From the NCBI RefSeq assembly GCF_023699475.1, contig NZ_JALXFV010000005.1, positions 339,746 to 385,130 of the forward strand: 45,385 nt of DNA, in the 5' to 3' direction. The notes beneath the pieces were generated by a model. That model was not told the DNA's origin. It was given only the letters and a program-made list of their open reading frames with translations, and searched no databases. Numbering within the stretch: the first letter of the stretch is position 1; each line of letters starts with the position of its first letter. Source of the stretch: Halomarina rubra (GTDB taxonomy: Archaea > Halobacteriota > Halobacteria > Halobacteriales > Haloarculaceae). Of the stretch, positions 16,601-24,025 are shown piece by piece. A program made the position numbers and the translations under genes.

Positions 16601-17007
16601 CGACGGCGTACTTCGTCGACACGAACGCGAAGGTGTACGAGACCACCGACGGCGGCGAGTCGTGGTCGACCGTCGGCATCACCGGCGGGACGGTCGGCCT
16701 CTACGGCGTCGGCGCGGGGAGCACCGAGGACATCTCCGTCGCGGGCGGCGACGGTTCGGTCCTCCGGTACAACGGCGCGGTGTGGACCCGCCTCGACGTC
16801 GCCGACGGCGGGTTCACCGCGCTCGTCCGCGACGGGGGGAACGCCCTCGCCGTCGGCGGGAGCGGGCGTATCTACCGCCGGACGTGGGACGGCTGGGAGC
16901 GCGAGGAGACGCCCGCCGCGGTGACGCTCGACGGCGTCGCCCTCGGCGGGGCGTTCCCCGACGTCGCCGTCGGCTCCTCGGGCACTATCTTCGAGCGCCG
17001 CCTGTAG
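13690..17007 (+). CDS. Tat-exported triple beta-propeller (BNR/YCF48-like) protein
   Basis: A 1105-residue exported protein. The N-terminus has a twin-arginine signal (TRRTFLKLTGAAAAG, RR at 9-10) with cleavage likely near residue 33, so it is folded before export. The mature part is three tandem copies of a module (about 32-430, 431-815, 816-1105). Each copy has short beta repeats such as WFCGGSGVIGQYD, DYSAPxGKTSTW, NGSGEFLAGTK, KPGGGSS, TxDGGxSWxTVGI and VAVGxSGTIxER, resembling BNR/YCF48-type propeller blades. The first two copies end in a roughly 85-residue beta-sandwich-like insert (EYRLEVDGxVxxxG...DYSGEIVDLEVTSGD); the third stops before it. The ATG gives a clean Tat signal and a leaderless spacing to the TATA box. 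Function is unknown; there is no membrane anchor. Confidence 0.85.
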   Translation: MSEETGRTRRTFLKLTGAAAAGTALATPAAAASDDWRVVDSGVGTTLYDAAMTSEGPYAVGAGGLVLARRRDGWQPVLERGPTVQSNPLRGCDVTDDGRHLWFCGGSGVIGQYDVVEEELTDYSAPMGKTSTWRNLAVRGDAGSESVYLVNGSGEFLAGTKTSAGGMDWGDVVKPGGGSSAPGIDFWSEDDGYVCDTSSMVYRTQDGGQTWTTVGINGASVSLYDVAVRNEGDLDVAGGNGTIYRLNDGDGKGWKRKNVGEETVLAVYRTGAEGGLGCGTGGYVYDRKKNKWDRVETPTTNTLRGVATGDSGEYPQVAVGDSGTIVERGTYTADLPHTVSLSADSSLEYRLEVDGAVVATGDVESGDTVTNRTTRFSVDTVTGALTSGDTDTYDYSGEIVDLEVTSGDASALSVTVDGSESSLKRLASEPWTEVASPTGKTLEGVVQTVEGPYAVGSGGEVLARRADGWDLVLESGPTTESNPLTGAAVSDDGRNVWFCGGSGVIGQYDVVDEQVTDYSAPNGKTSTWEDLAVTGAAGSETVHLVNGSGEYLTGTKTSAGGMDWGSAFKPGGGSSMKAVTFLDASTGYIVDTNAKVYETTNGGDSFTVVGIDGGSVGLYGVDATATDDVVAAGGDGTLFRYNGAVWTKLYAGGNQLNDVSLDGPDGLTCGAGGTVWELSQDGWEPVETPVTAPLSGVSLDTTGTYPDVAVGASGTILERGGYTATPSDTLTISTTDGSEVAYRIEVDGVVEKADGADAGDSVADGTVEGSVGGTDLDDGYRFSGDIVDFTVTSGDPSALAIEVNDESQTVGQLSAAGWTEAASPTGNGLNGAAVGADGPYAVSGGGEVLARRDDGWTVVTTFPGGGNTFALTCADASSNGGNVWFAGASGAVGRYDTATGTVSDYSAPKGKTSTWEAVAVAGPAGAETLFLANGSGEVLTGTNNAGVVTWGDVKKPGGGSSIKGGTALDASTAYFVDTNAKVYETTDGGESWSTVGITGGTVGLYGVGAGSTEDISVAGGDGSVLRYNGAVWTRLDVADGGFTALVRDGGNALAVGGSGRIYRRTWDGWEREETPAAVTLDGVALGGAFPDVAVGSSGTIFERRL

Positions 17008-17088
17008 GCGCTCGTCGACGGGGAGACGGGCCGACGCCGTCGCCCCTCGCGCGAGAAACCATTTCTTCGCCGCGCGCGTAGTGAGTCC

Positions 17089-17589
17089 ATGGAGACGACC
17101 AGTCAGTCACGACTCCCGCGTGAGCGACCGCTGTTGACGCTCGGGGCGGCCATCCTCGTCTGCGAACTCGTCGGCATCACCGGCGCGGTGTTCACCGCGA
17201 CGGGCGTCGAGTCGTGGTACACTACGCTCGAACGACCCGACCTCGCGCCACCGAACTGGGTGTTCGGCCCCGTCTGGACGACGCTGTACGCGCTGATGGG
17301 CGCGGCCGCGTGGCTCGTCTGGCGTGAGGGCGTCGGTCGAGCGCGACAGGTCGCGCTCGGCCTGTTCGGCGTCCAGCTCGCGCTCAACTTCGCGTGGTCG
17401 TTCGTCTTCTTCGGCCAGGAGGCCATCTTCGCCGCGCTCGTCGTCATCCTCGCGCTGCTGTTCTTCATCGGAACGACCGCGACCGCCTTCTGGCGCATCG
17501 ACCGGCGGGCCGCGCTCTTGCTGGTGCCGTACCTCGCGTGGGTGAGCTTCGCGACGTACCTCAACTACGCGTTCTGGGTGCTGAACTGA
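17089..17589 (+). CDS. tspO: TspO/MBR family tryptophan-rich sensory protein
   Basis: A 166-residue membrane protein with five predicted helices. Diagnostic features are the short WYTTLERPDLAPPNW loop after helix 1, FGPVWTTLYALMG, the Trp-rich second helix, LNFAWSFVFFG and the C-terminal YLAWVSFATYLNYAFWVLN. TspO proteins bind porphyrins and related tetrapyrroles and affect stress and pigment responses in bacteria; the role in archaea is not settled. It follows the propeller gene on the same strand by 81 nt, with its own ATG, and converges with rfcS. Confidence 0.93.
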   Translation: METTSQSRLPRERPLLTLGAAILVCELVGITGAVFTATGVESWYTTLERPDLAPPNWVFGPVWTTLYALMGAAAWLVWREGVGRARQVALGLFGVQLALNFAWSFVFFGQEAIFAALVVILALLFFIGTTATAFWRIDRRAALLLVPYLAWVSFATYLNYAFWVLN

Positions 17590-17605
17590 GAGGAGAGCGA
17601 CGGGG

Positions 17606-18595
17606 CTACTCGTCGGTCTCCAGTGCCAGCGACGCCAGCAGCGCCTCCAGTTGGACCTGCTCGTTCGCGCCGACGGTGATGCGGTAGTCGGCCTCGCCGA
17701 TGCGGTCCATGACGCGGACGGCCTCGCGGTCGTCCAGGCCGAACTCCCACACCGAGCGGTGCAGTTGGTCGATGATGTCCCCACCGGCGATACCCTCCTC
17801 GGTGACGAGCGTGTCCAACTGCGAGCGAGCGGCGGTGAAGTCTCCGTCGAGCGCCTTCTGTACCATCTCCTGGACCGTCTCGGGGCGCGCGGTCGACGTG
17901 ATGGCGTACACCGCCTCCTCGTCCACGGTGTCGCCGGTAGTGCTCGCGGCCTGGAGGCCGTTGATGGCCTTTCGCATGTCGCCCGCCGCGGCGTAGACCA
18001 GCGCCTCGACGCCGTCGTCGGTGACCTCGATGCCCTCGTTCGCGGCGATGGCGCGGACCTGGTCCTCGACGGCGTCCTCGGACAGCGGCGCGAAGCGGAA
18101 CACCGCACACCGCGACTGGATGGGGTCGATGATCTGCGAGGAGTAGTTACACGAGAGGATGAACCGCGTGTTGTTCGAGAACTGCTCCATCGTCCGGCGC
18201 AGGGCGGACTGGGCGTCGCTGGTGAGCGCGTCGGCCTCGTCGAGGAAGATGACGCGGTAGTCGTAGCCGCCGAAGGAGACCCGCGCGAAGTTCTTGATGC
18301 GGTCGCGGACCACGTCGATACCGCGCTCGTCGGAGGCGTTGAGTTCGAGGAAGTTCTCGCGCCAGTCGTCGCCGTAGATCTCCTTGGCGATGGCCGTCGC
18401 ACACGTCGTCTTGCCGACGCCGGCCGGCCCCGCGAACAGCAGGTGGGGCAGGTCGTCCTTCGCGATGTAGCTCTCCAGTCGCTCGACGATGTGCTCCTGA
18501 CCGAACACCTCCTCCAGCGTCTGCGGGCGGTACTTCTCGATCCAGACCTCCCGCCCGCGGGGTCGGTCGCCCTCGCCCGTCTCGCTCTCGCTCAT
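17606..18595 (-). CDS. rfcS: Replication factor C small subunit (clamp loader ATPase)
   Basis: A 329-residue AAA+ protein that loads the PCNA sliding clamp at primed DNA. Walker A is GPAGVGKTT, Walker B is FLDEADAL, the SRC arginine-finger motif is in [10 protein letters not shown], and [16 protein letters not shown] is the RFC box near the N-terminus. I chose ATG 18595 (MSESETG) rather than one eight codons upstream because a TATA-like AGTTAAGT is centred about 26 nt before it, fitting a leaderless message. The samp2-GNAT pair is transcribed divergently. Confidence 0.96.
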   Translation of the reverse strand: MSESETGEGDRPRGREVWIEKYRPQTLEEVFGQEHIVERLESYIAKDDLPHLLFAGPAGVGKTTCATAIAKEIYGDDWRENFLELNASDERGIDVVRDRIKNFARVSFGGYDYRVIFLDEADALTSDAQSALRRTMEQFSNNTRFILSCNYSSQIIDPIQSRCAVFRFAPLSEDAVEDQVRAIAANEGIEVTDDGVEALVYAAAGDMRKAINGLQAASTTGDTVDEEAVYAITSTARPETVQEMVQKALDGDFTAARSQLDTLVTEEGIAGGDIIDQLHRSVWEFGLDDREAVRVMDRIGEADYRITVGANEQVQLEALLASLALETDE

Positions 18596-18616
18596 ACTCG
18601 ACCCAGTTCCGGGCGT

Positions 18617-18624
18617 CACTTAAC
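18617..18624 (-). promoter_or_regulatory. TATA box of rfcS
   Basis: AGTTAAGT on the minus strand, centred about 26 nt before the chosen ATG; it decides the start codon by leaderless spacing. Confidence 0.5.
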
Positions 18625-18717
18625 TACCGCGAGAGCGGGTTCGTGAGCGTCGAGCGCGTGACCACGAAGTCGGCGCGAACGCGACAGCCTGAAACCGCTG
18701 CTTTTCCCAGTCCGACC

Positions 18718-18915
18718 ATGCACGTCACCGTCCACGTCGTCGGCGAGGACGCCCACGAGGTCGACCTCCCCGACCCGACGTACGGCGACCTCATCGCCGC
18801 CGTCGACCTCAACCCCCACGAGGCGACGGTGCTAGTCGACGGTCGGCCCGTCCCCGAGGACGCCCCCGTCGAACACGACGAGGTGCGAGTGTTGCGACTC
18901 ATCAAGGGTGGGTAA
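18718..18915 (+). CDS. samp2: SAMP2-type ubiquitin-like small archaeal modifier protein
   Basis: A 65-residue beta-grasp protein ending LRLIKGG. The sequence MHVTVHVVGED, VDLNPHEATVLVDGRPVPED and the C-terminal diglycine match SAMP2 of Haloferax volcanii closely. SAMP2 is adenylated by the E1-like UbaA, is attached through its C-terminal Gly to lysines of target proteins, and also serves as sulfur carrier for tRNA wobble-uridine thiolation. The Lys just before GG is conserved, as needed for chain formation. The ATG at 18718 is chosen because it starts the first beta strand; the 25 codons upstream in frame look non-coding. A GNAT gene follows after a single base. Confidence 0.93.
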   Translation: MHVTVHVVGEDAHEVDLPDPTYGDLIAAVDLNPHEATVLVDGRPVPEDAPVEHDEVRVLRLIKGG

Positions 18916-18916
18916 C

Positions 18917-19387
18917 GTGAGCGACGACGCTCGCGTCCGTCTCGCCGACCCCGACGACCACGTCGCCGTGATGCGCGTGCTGGAGGGAGCGCTCCTGGAG
19001 GTCGAGGCGTCGACGGTCCGCGAAGGAATCGACCGTGAGGCGGTGTGGGTCGCCGTCGTCGAGTCCAGTGACGGGGGGAGTCCGGACGACCGCGTCGTCG
19101 GCGCACTCGTCCTCGACACGCCCGCGCGCGAGGGCGTCGCGCCACGCCCCGAGGAGGTTCGTCCCGACAGTCGCCACGTCGAGGCCGTCGCCGTGACGCG
19201 CCAGCGTCGCGGCCGGGGCGTCGGGCGGATGCTGGTCGAGACGGCGCTGGAGGAGACGGGCTGTGACCGCCTCACCGCCGAGTTCCGACCCGACGTCGAA
19301 CCGTTCTACGCGGCACTCGGGTTCGACGTCGAGACGGTTCCAGGCGACGAGGAGCGCCGCTGGGGCGAGCTACGCACCGGGCGCTGA
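18917..19387 (+). CDS. GNAT family N-acetyltransferase, coupled to samp2
   Basis: A 156-residue GNAT-fold acetyltransferase using acetyl-CoA. EAVAVTRQRRGRGVGRMLVETAL is motif A (acetyl-CoA binding; the RRGRGVG stretch fits the pyrophosphate loop), and FYAALGFDVE is motif B. The GTG at 18917 lies one base after the samp2 stop, so the two are surely co-transcribed and probably translationally coupled; an alternative GTG three codons earlier would overlap samp2. The substrate is unknown. The linkage to a protein modifier is suggestive but could be incidental. Confidence 0.85.
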   Translation: MSDDARVRLADPDDHVAVMRVLEGALLEVEASTVREGIDREAVWVAVVESSDGGSPDDRVVGALVLDTPAREGVAPRPEEVRPDSRHVEAVAVTRQRRGRGVGRMLVETALEETGCDRLTAEFRPDVEPFYAALGFDVETVPGDEERRWGELRTGR

Positions 19388-19504
19388 CCGACGGGCCCAC
19401 TGGGGCGAGCAGACGGCACGGCCGCACACGCGAAGCGTCGTGCCGTACACCGGTGGAGGGCGTCACCGGGTCGGGAGACCCCCGCAGGACGCTTCGCGCC
19501 GTTC

Positions 19505-19566
19505 TCAGACCACGAGGACGCTGGTCGCGTGATGGGAGAAGAAGTCGAGGGCGACCGAGTGGCCGG
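19505..19566 (-). pseudogene. Possible remnant of a universal stress protein C-terminus
   Basis: Directly after the phosphohexomutase stop, in another frame, the minus strand reads TGHSVALDFFSHHATSVLVV and then a stop. This resembles the C-terminal strand-helix-strand ending of UspA proteins (a stretch like xDFxxHHAxxSVLVV). The rest of the gene is absent, since the frame upstream lies inside the mutase. A decayed gene end is possible, chance resemblance equally so. Confidence 0.25.
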
Positions 19567-20940
19567 TCAGATACGCGGTTCGAGCAGGTCGCGACCCGCT
19601 TCGAGCAGGGGTGCGACACGTTCGTGGTCGTTCGCCTCGGCGTAGACGCGGAGTTTCGGTTCGGTCCCGCTCGGCCGGACCAGTAGCCACGTGCCGTCGT
19701 CGAGGAATATCTTGAACCCGTCTTTCGTACCGACGCGGTCGACGCCGACGCCCGCGACGGTGTCGGGGAGGTCGCCGTCCAGCGAGTCGAGGACGGCGCG
19801 CTTGCGGTCGTCGGGGCAGTCGACGCTGATCCTCCCCTGGTGAATCTCGCCGTACTCGGCCTCGATGTCGTCCGCGCGGTCGTCGAGCGGGCGTTCGGCG
19901 TGCGCCTGTGCGACGACGAGGGCGAGGCAGACGCCGTCCTTGTTCCGGAGGTGGTCGGTGATACCGAACCCGCCGGACTCCTCGCCACCGCAGAGCGCGT
20001 CGGCGTCGGCCATTCCTCTCGCGACCCACTTGAAGCCGACGGGCACCTCGACGGCCTCCTCGCCGTGGGCCTCGGCGATACGGTCGATGAGCGCCGTGGT
20101 CGAGACGGTCCGTACGGCCGCCCCCTCACCCGTCTCCAGGAGGTAGTCGTACAGCACCGCGAACAGTAGGTTCGGGTCGAGGTAGCCCCGTTTCGGCGTG
20201 ACGACCGCCATCCGGTCGGCGTCGCCGTCGTTGGCGAACCCCAACTCGGCGTCGCCGTCGGTGACTCGGGCGACGAGGTCGCCGAGTTTCTCCGCGCTCG
20301 GTTCGGGCGACCCGCCGCCGAACTCGGGGTCGAGGTCGGTCCGGAGCGTCGAGACGGACGCACCGGCGGCGTCGAGCAGGCGGTCGGTCACGTCGCGGCC
20401 GCTGCCGTGCATCGCGTCGTACGCGACCGAGAGACCGTCGAGGTCCGCCCCCGAGAACTCGAGGGCGTGCTGGCCGTAGCGCGTGGTGAACGTGTCCTCG
20501 TGGACGGTACCACGGGCGTCGGTGTCGGTCTCCCGTAACTCGGCGAGACGGCCCACCACGTCGTCGGTCACCTCGGGGGTCGCCGGTGCGCCGTCGCCGG
20601 GGAGGAACTTGATGCCGTTGTACTCGGGGGGGTTGTGACTGGCGGTTATCATCACGCCGCCGGCGAGGTCGCGGTCCTTGACGGTCCACGCGAGGACGGG
20701 CGTGGGGCAGTCGCGTTCGGAGAGGAGGACCTCGAAGCCGTCGGCGGCGAGCGTCTCGCTCACGGCGTCGGCGAACCCGCGGGAGTGTTCGCGGGCGTCG
20801 TAGCCGACGGCGACCGTCTCGCCGGCGTCGCTCGCCCGGAGGTGGTCGGCGACGGCCTGCGCGACGATACGGACGCGGTCCTCGGTGAAGGTGTCGAGGG
20901 TCGCGCGCCAGCCGTCGGTCCCGAAGGAGATGGCGTCCAT
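19567..20940 (-). CDS. pgm: Phosphohexomutase (phosphoglucomutase/phosphomannomutase family)
   Basis: A 457-residue alpha-D-phosphohexomutase that would interconvert hexose 1- and 6-phosphates. The catalytic serine loop is TASHNPPEYNGIK, the Mg-binding loop NDGDADRMA, the sugar-binding loop GEESGGFG and the phosphate-binding loop RPSGTEPKLRV, all intact. The ATG at 20940 gives MDAISFGTDGWRA, the expected first strand; longer frames upstream are not credible. GEESGG is the form seen in glucose/mannose-type enzymes. It could feed nucleotide-sugar synthesis for the surface-glycan genes further along. It reads divergently from the FMN reductase. Confidence 0.92.
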   Translation of the reverse strand: MDAISFGTDGWRATLDTFTEDRVRIVAQAVADHLRASDAGETVAVGYDAREHSRGFADAVSETLAADGFEVLLSERDCPTPVLAWTVKDRDLAGGVMITASHNPPEYNGIKFLPGDGAPATPEVTDDVVGRLAELRETDTDARGTVHEDTFTTRYGQHALEFSGADLDGLSVAYDAMHGSGRDVTDRLLDAAGASVSTLRTDLDPEFGGGSPEPSAEKLGDLVARVTDGDAELGFANDGDADRMAVVTPKRGYLDPNLLFAVLYDYLLETGEGAAVRTVSTTALIDRIAEAHGEEAVEVPVGFKWVARGMADADALCGGEESGGFGITDHLRNKDGVCLALVVAQAHAERPLDDRADDIEAEYGEIHQGRISVDCPDDRKRAVLDSLDGDLPDTVAGVGVDRVGTKDGFKIFLDDGTWLLVRPSGTEPKLRVYAEANDHERVAPLLEAGRDLLEPRI

Positions 20941-21022
20941 ACCGGCCCCACACCGGCCCGTCGCAAAAAGCCACCTGCCGCGGTGCGACGGCGTTTTGCG
21001 TCGTGATTTCGTAGACGGTGCA

Positions 21023-21583
21023 ATGGTACGTGTCGTCGCTGTCAGCGGCAGTCGCCGCGACGCCAGCACCACCCGACTCGCCCTCGAACACGCGCTGGCG
21101 GCCGCCGAGGCCGCAGGAGCCGACACCGAACTGATACACCTCGGGGACGTCGACCTCCCGCTGTACCACCCGAGCATCGACGAGCAAGGTGACAGCGAGG
21201 CGTTGAAACGCCTCGTCCGGGAGGCCGACGGGGTCCTGCTTGGCTCGCCCGTCTACCACGGGTCGTACTCCTCGACGTTCCGCAACTTCCACGACTACTG
21301 TAGCTTCGACGAGTACCGAGACACAGTCGTCGGCCTGCTCGCGACGGCGGGCGGTGGCTCCTACGGGGCGACCCTCGAACACATGCGCAGCACGCTCCGT
21401 GGAGTCCACGGCTGGGTGGTTCCCCACCAGGTCGGCATCCGAGGCGCGTCCCGCGAGTTCGACGACGACGGCGAGTTCGTCGACCCGAACCTCGCCGACC
21501 GGGTGGAGAAACTCGGGCGCATCGTCACCGAGGAGGCGGAGCTACGAGCGACCGCGGCGGCGAGCGCGAACGCGGACGACTGA
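21023..21583 (+). CDS. NADPH-dependent FMN reductase-like flavoprotein
   Basis: A 186-residue flavodoxin-fold protein. VVAVSGSRRDASTTRLAL is the FMN phosphate-binding loop, LPLYHPSIDE and GVLLGSPVYHGSYSSTFRNFHDY are the conserved family segments, and TAGGGSYG closes the flavin site. Such enzymes reduce flavins or quinones with NAD(P)H in the cytoplasm; the natural acceptor is unknown. The ATG at 21023 follows a GTTTTGCG patch at leaderless distance. It converges with the GIY-YIG gene. Confidence 0.9.
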   Translation: MVRVVAVSGSRRDASTTRLALEHALAAAEAAGADTELIHLGDVDLPLYHPSIDEQGDSEALKRLVREADGVLLGSPVYHGSYSSTFRNFHDYCSFDEYRDTVVGLLATAGGGSYGATLEHMRSTLRGVHGWVVPHQVGIRGASREFDDDGEFVDPNLADRVEKLGRIVTEEAELRATAAASANADD

Positions 21584-21611
21584 GCGCCCGGTGAGGCGTC
21601 GCCGAGGTCGG

Positions 21612-21875
21612 TCACCCGACGGCCGGGTCGTCCGCGTCGTCGACGAGTCGCTCCTTGCGTGCGCGTGAGAGCTGTTTTATCTGGTACTCTCGGGACATCG
21701 CCGCCGACCGGTCGGCGTAGGTCTCGACGTGGACGAGCGCGAGCGGCCCGCGCCCGCGCGTGTACTTCGCCCCGTCGCCGGCGCGGTGTTCGGCCAGGCG
21801 ACGCTCGACGTCGGTGCTGTAGCCCGTGTAGAGCGAGTCGTCGCCACAGCGCAGGACGTAGACGTAGTGTGTCAT
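21612..21875 (-). CDS. GIY-YIG domain protein (UPF0213-like)
   Basis: An 87-residue single-domain GIY-YIG protein. YVYVLRCGDDSLYTGYSTDVERR contains the paired motif (here YVY...YTG), and the REYQIKQLSRARKERLV segment matches the C-terminal half of the UPF0213/YhbQ group. Family members are small putative DNA-structure endonucleases with little experimental data. The catalytic Arg (ERRLAEH) and Glu (SREYQIK) are present. Confidence 0.88.
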   Translation of the reverse strand: MTHYVYVLRCGDDSLYTGYSTDVERRLAEHRAGDGAKYTRGRGPLALVHVETYADRSAAMSREYQIKQLSRARKERLVDDADDPAVG

Positions 21876-21931
21876 CCGTCGTCAAAGGGCTTCACGTGGT
21901 GATCACACCACGATTCGACGGCCCGTCGCCA

Positions 21932-22081
21932 TCAACTGTCACGTGCGCGGTCTCGTGAGACTTCAGCGATACCTGCGTTCGCCGAACAGCTCGGACAGGC
22001 GTGGATACGCCCTGTCTCGTCGGCAAACACACGCGCGAAGCGCTCCGAGACGTGCGCGTTGCAGTGGTCGCACTTGGCCAT
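21932..22081 (-). CDS. Mini zinc-ribbon protein 1 (49 aa)
   Basis: A 49-residue protein with two CxxC pairs, CDHCNAHVSERFARVF and CPSCSANAG, likely binding one zinc. The ATG at 22081 (MAKCDHC) is chosen over an upstream extension lacking any motif. It is clearly related to the 52-residue protein at 25565-25723 (both C-x2-C, then ARVF, then a C-x2-C pair). Small zinc-ribbon proteins of this kind are widespread in haloarchaea and have been tied to gene regulation or biofilm traits in some cases; no specific role can be given. Confidence 0.8.
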   Translation of the reverse strand: MAKCDHCNAHVSERFARVFADETGRIHACPSCSANAGIAEVSRDRARDS

Positions 22082-22165
22082 GGTACGCCGGCGGAGTGCC
22101 GGCACCAACTGTTGCCGCTGGAGACTCATATACCCTTCCTGTATGTCGCTCGTTGCCGCGAGTCG

Positions 22166-22942
22166 TCACCGACGCCCGTCGGTTCGAGCCGAGTCGACGC
22201 TCCTCGCGACCAGTCCGGCCTGCACCCCGGCGGCGTACCCCGCGTCGACGTTGACGACCGTCACGGGCGCACACGACTGGAGCATCCCGGCGAGCGCCGC
22301 CTCGCCAGCCCCGCCGTGACCGTACCCCGACGCGACCGGGAGTCCGATGATGGGGACGTCGACCAACCCCGCGAGCACGGTCGGCAACGCCCCTTCGCGA
22401 CCCGCGGCGACGACCAGGACGTCCATCGCCCGGAGGTCCGCGAGCGCGTCGATGGTCCGGTGGAGACCCGCGACACCGACGTCGGAGACCCGTGTCACGC
22501 GCGCACCCATCTCGGTGAGCGTCGTCGCCGCCTCTCCCGCGGCCGCGGCGTCGGCCGTCCCCGCCGCGACCACGCCGACGTCGGCGTCCAACGCGGGAGG
22601 GTCGAACGCCGGGGCGTGGGCGACGAGCGTCCGTGCGCGCTCGTCGTACTCGACGTTCGAGTCGGGGAACTCCTCGGCCAGCGCCGTGGTGACCGTCTCT
22701 GCGGTCGGGTCGTCGACGCGGGTGCACAGCGCCCGACCGGTCGTCTCGACGGCCGTCGCCGCGAGGTCCGCGACCTCCGCCGTGGTCTTCCCGTCGGCGA
22801 GGACGGCCTCGGGGACGCCGGTTCGCTCCTCGCGGGCGGCGTCGAACCGGCCGGCCTCGGTCGTCGCGTACCCGTTGAGTCGTGCCTCTGCCTCCGCCGG
22901 TGACACGTCGCCGTCGGCCACCGCGTCGAGTAGTTCGCGCAT
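22166..22942 (-). CDS. larB: LarB, nickel-pincer cofactor biosynthesis protein
   Basis: A 258-residue protein of the LarB family, related to PurE. LarB carboxylates and hydrolyses nicotinic acid adenine dinucleotide to make the pyridinium biscarboxylate precursor of the nickel-pincer nucleotide cofactor. The C-terminal PurE-like domain is visible as VGVVAAGTADAAAAGEAA, RVSDVGVAGLHRTI, VLVVAAGREGALPTVLAGL and PVASGYGHGGAGEAAL. ATG 22942 gives MRELLDAVADGDVSPAEAEARL, the usual N-terminus. The partners larC and larE are not in view. Confidence 0.9.
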   Translation of the reverse strand: MRELLDAVADGDVSPAEAEARLNGYATTEAGRFDAAREERTGVPEAVLADGKTTAEVADLAATAVETTGRALCTRVDDPTAETVTTALAEEFPDSNVEYDERARTLVAHAPAFDPPALDADVGVVAAGTADAAAAGEAATTLTEMGARVTRVSDVGVAGLHRTIDALADLRAMDVLVVAAGREGALPTVLAGLVDVPIIGLPVASGYGHGGAGEAALAGMLQSCAPVTVVNVDAGYAAGVQAGLVARSVDSARTDGRR

Positions 22943-23094
22943 ACACCCTGTGCGCGCGCGAGCGCCTCCAACCCGTCGAAATCGACCGCTGGCCAAAAGA
23001 CATATCACACTTCATCATCAAATCAGTTTTTCACACACCGAAGAACCGTGTAGAAAGCAGCGAACACCCGGTAGAGGCCCCATCTTTGGGAAAG

Positions 23095-23100
23095 TTTATA
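23095..23100 (+). promoter_or_regulatory. TATA box of the histone-fold gene
   Basis: TTTATA within AAAGTTTATAAGG, about 29 nt before the ATG at 23127, giving a start site within a few bases of the ATG. A strong-looking archaeal core promoter in an AT-rich spacer. Confidence 0.65.
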
Positions 23101-23126
23101 AGGAGGGTGTTCGAACGGAGGCTTGC

Positions 23127-23294
23127 ATGGCAGACCTAATCGTCAAAGCGGCCGTCAAGGATGCACTCGATGAGATGAACGTTGCGTCGGACTTCTACGA
23201 CGCACTCGACGAGGAAGTGCAGGAGCTGCTCGACGACGCAGCCCGACGCGCCTCCGAGAACGACCGCAAGACGGTCCAGCCCCGCGACCTATAA
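23127..23294 (+). CDS. Small histone-fold (DUF1931-like) protein, 55 aa
   Basis: A 55-residue protein, MADLIVKAAVKDAL to KTVQPRDL. Two helices joined as in a histone fold can be seen: the N-terminal VKAAVKDAL helix and the long DFYDALDEEVQELLDDAARRASEN helix, then KTVQPRDL, which resembles the loop-and-strand after helix 2 of histone-fold proteins. It matches the short haloarchaeal DUF1931 proteins. DNA binding is inferred from the family only; the protein is acidic overall. The gene has a near-consensus TATA box and an almost leaderless start, suggesting strong expression. Confidence 0.8.
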   Translation: MADLIVKAAVKDALDEMNVASDFYDALDEEVQELLDDAARRASENDRKTVQPRDL

Positions 23295-23341
23295 ACCGGT
23301 CAACTCACAGCTTTCTCCATTTATCGCACCGCCCAGAGCCG

Positions 23342-24025
23342 TCAGTAGCGCTCGACGGTGACGTCCTCGTCGTCCCCGACGTACAGTTCGTCCGCCAGCC
23401 CGACGAACAGGCCGTGTTCGACACACCCCGGGAGCGCCGAGAGTCGCGTCGCGAGGTCGCCGGGGGCGTCGAGCGCGCCGAACGCACAGTCCAGCACGAG
23501 GTTGCCGTTGTCCGTGACGACGGGGCCGTCCTTGCGTTCGGCGAGACGGAGCGTCGGGTCGCCACCGAGGTCACGGACCGCAGCCTCGACGGTCGTGGCG
23601 GCCGCCGGCAGCACTTCGACCGGAATCGAGTGGTCGAGACGGTCGGCGCGTTTCGACTCGTCGGCGACCACGAGGAACCGGTCGGCGGCGGCGTCGACCA
23701 CCTTCTCCCGGGCGTGGGCGGCCCCGCCGCCTTTCACGAGGTCGCCGTCGGCGACCTGGTCGGCTCCGTCGATGGCGACGTCGGGGGTCGCGTCGTCGAG
23801 CGTCGTGAGCGGGATGCCGACCTCGCGAGCGAGCGCTCGCGACTGGAACGAGGTCGGGATGCCGCGGATGTCGAGGCCCGCCTCGACCGCACGCCCCAGC
23901 GCCCGAATCGCGTACGCCGTCGTACTCCCGGTGCCGAGGCCGACGACCATCCCGTCGACGACCTGCTCGGCGGCGGCCTCGCCCGCTCTGCGCTTCGCCG
24001 CGTCGCTCCCGCCGGTCGATTTCAT
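23342..24025 (-). CDS. rpiA: Ribose-5-phosphate isomerase A
   Basis: A 227-residue RpiA that interconverts ribose 5-phosphate and ribulose 5-phosphate. The phosphate-binding segment [14 protein letters not shown], the [25 protein letters not shown] motif (active-site Asp and Lys), and [11 protein letters not shown] are all conserved. Length and ATG fit the family. It is divergent from glmM and its 3' end faces the histone-fold gene. Confidence 0.95.
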   Translation of the reverse strand: MKSTGGSDAAKRRAGEAAAEQVVDGMVVGLGTGSTTAYAIRALGRAVEAGLDIRGIPTSFQSRALAREVGIPLTTLDDATPDVAIDGADQVADGDLVKGGGAAHAREKVVDAAADRFLVVADESKRADRLDHSIPVEVLPAAATTVEAAVRDLGGDPTLRLAERKDGPVVTDNGNLVLDCAFGALDAPGDLATRLSALPGCVEHGLFVGLADELYVGDDEDVTVERY

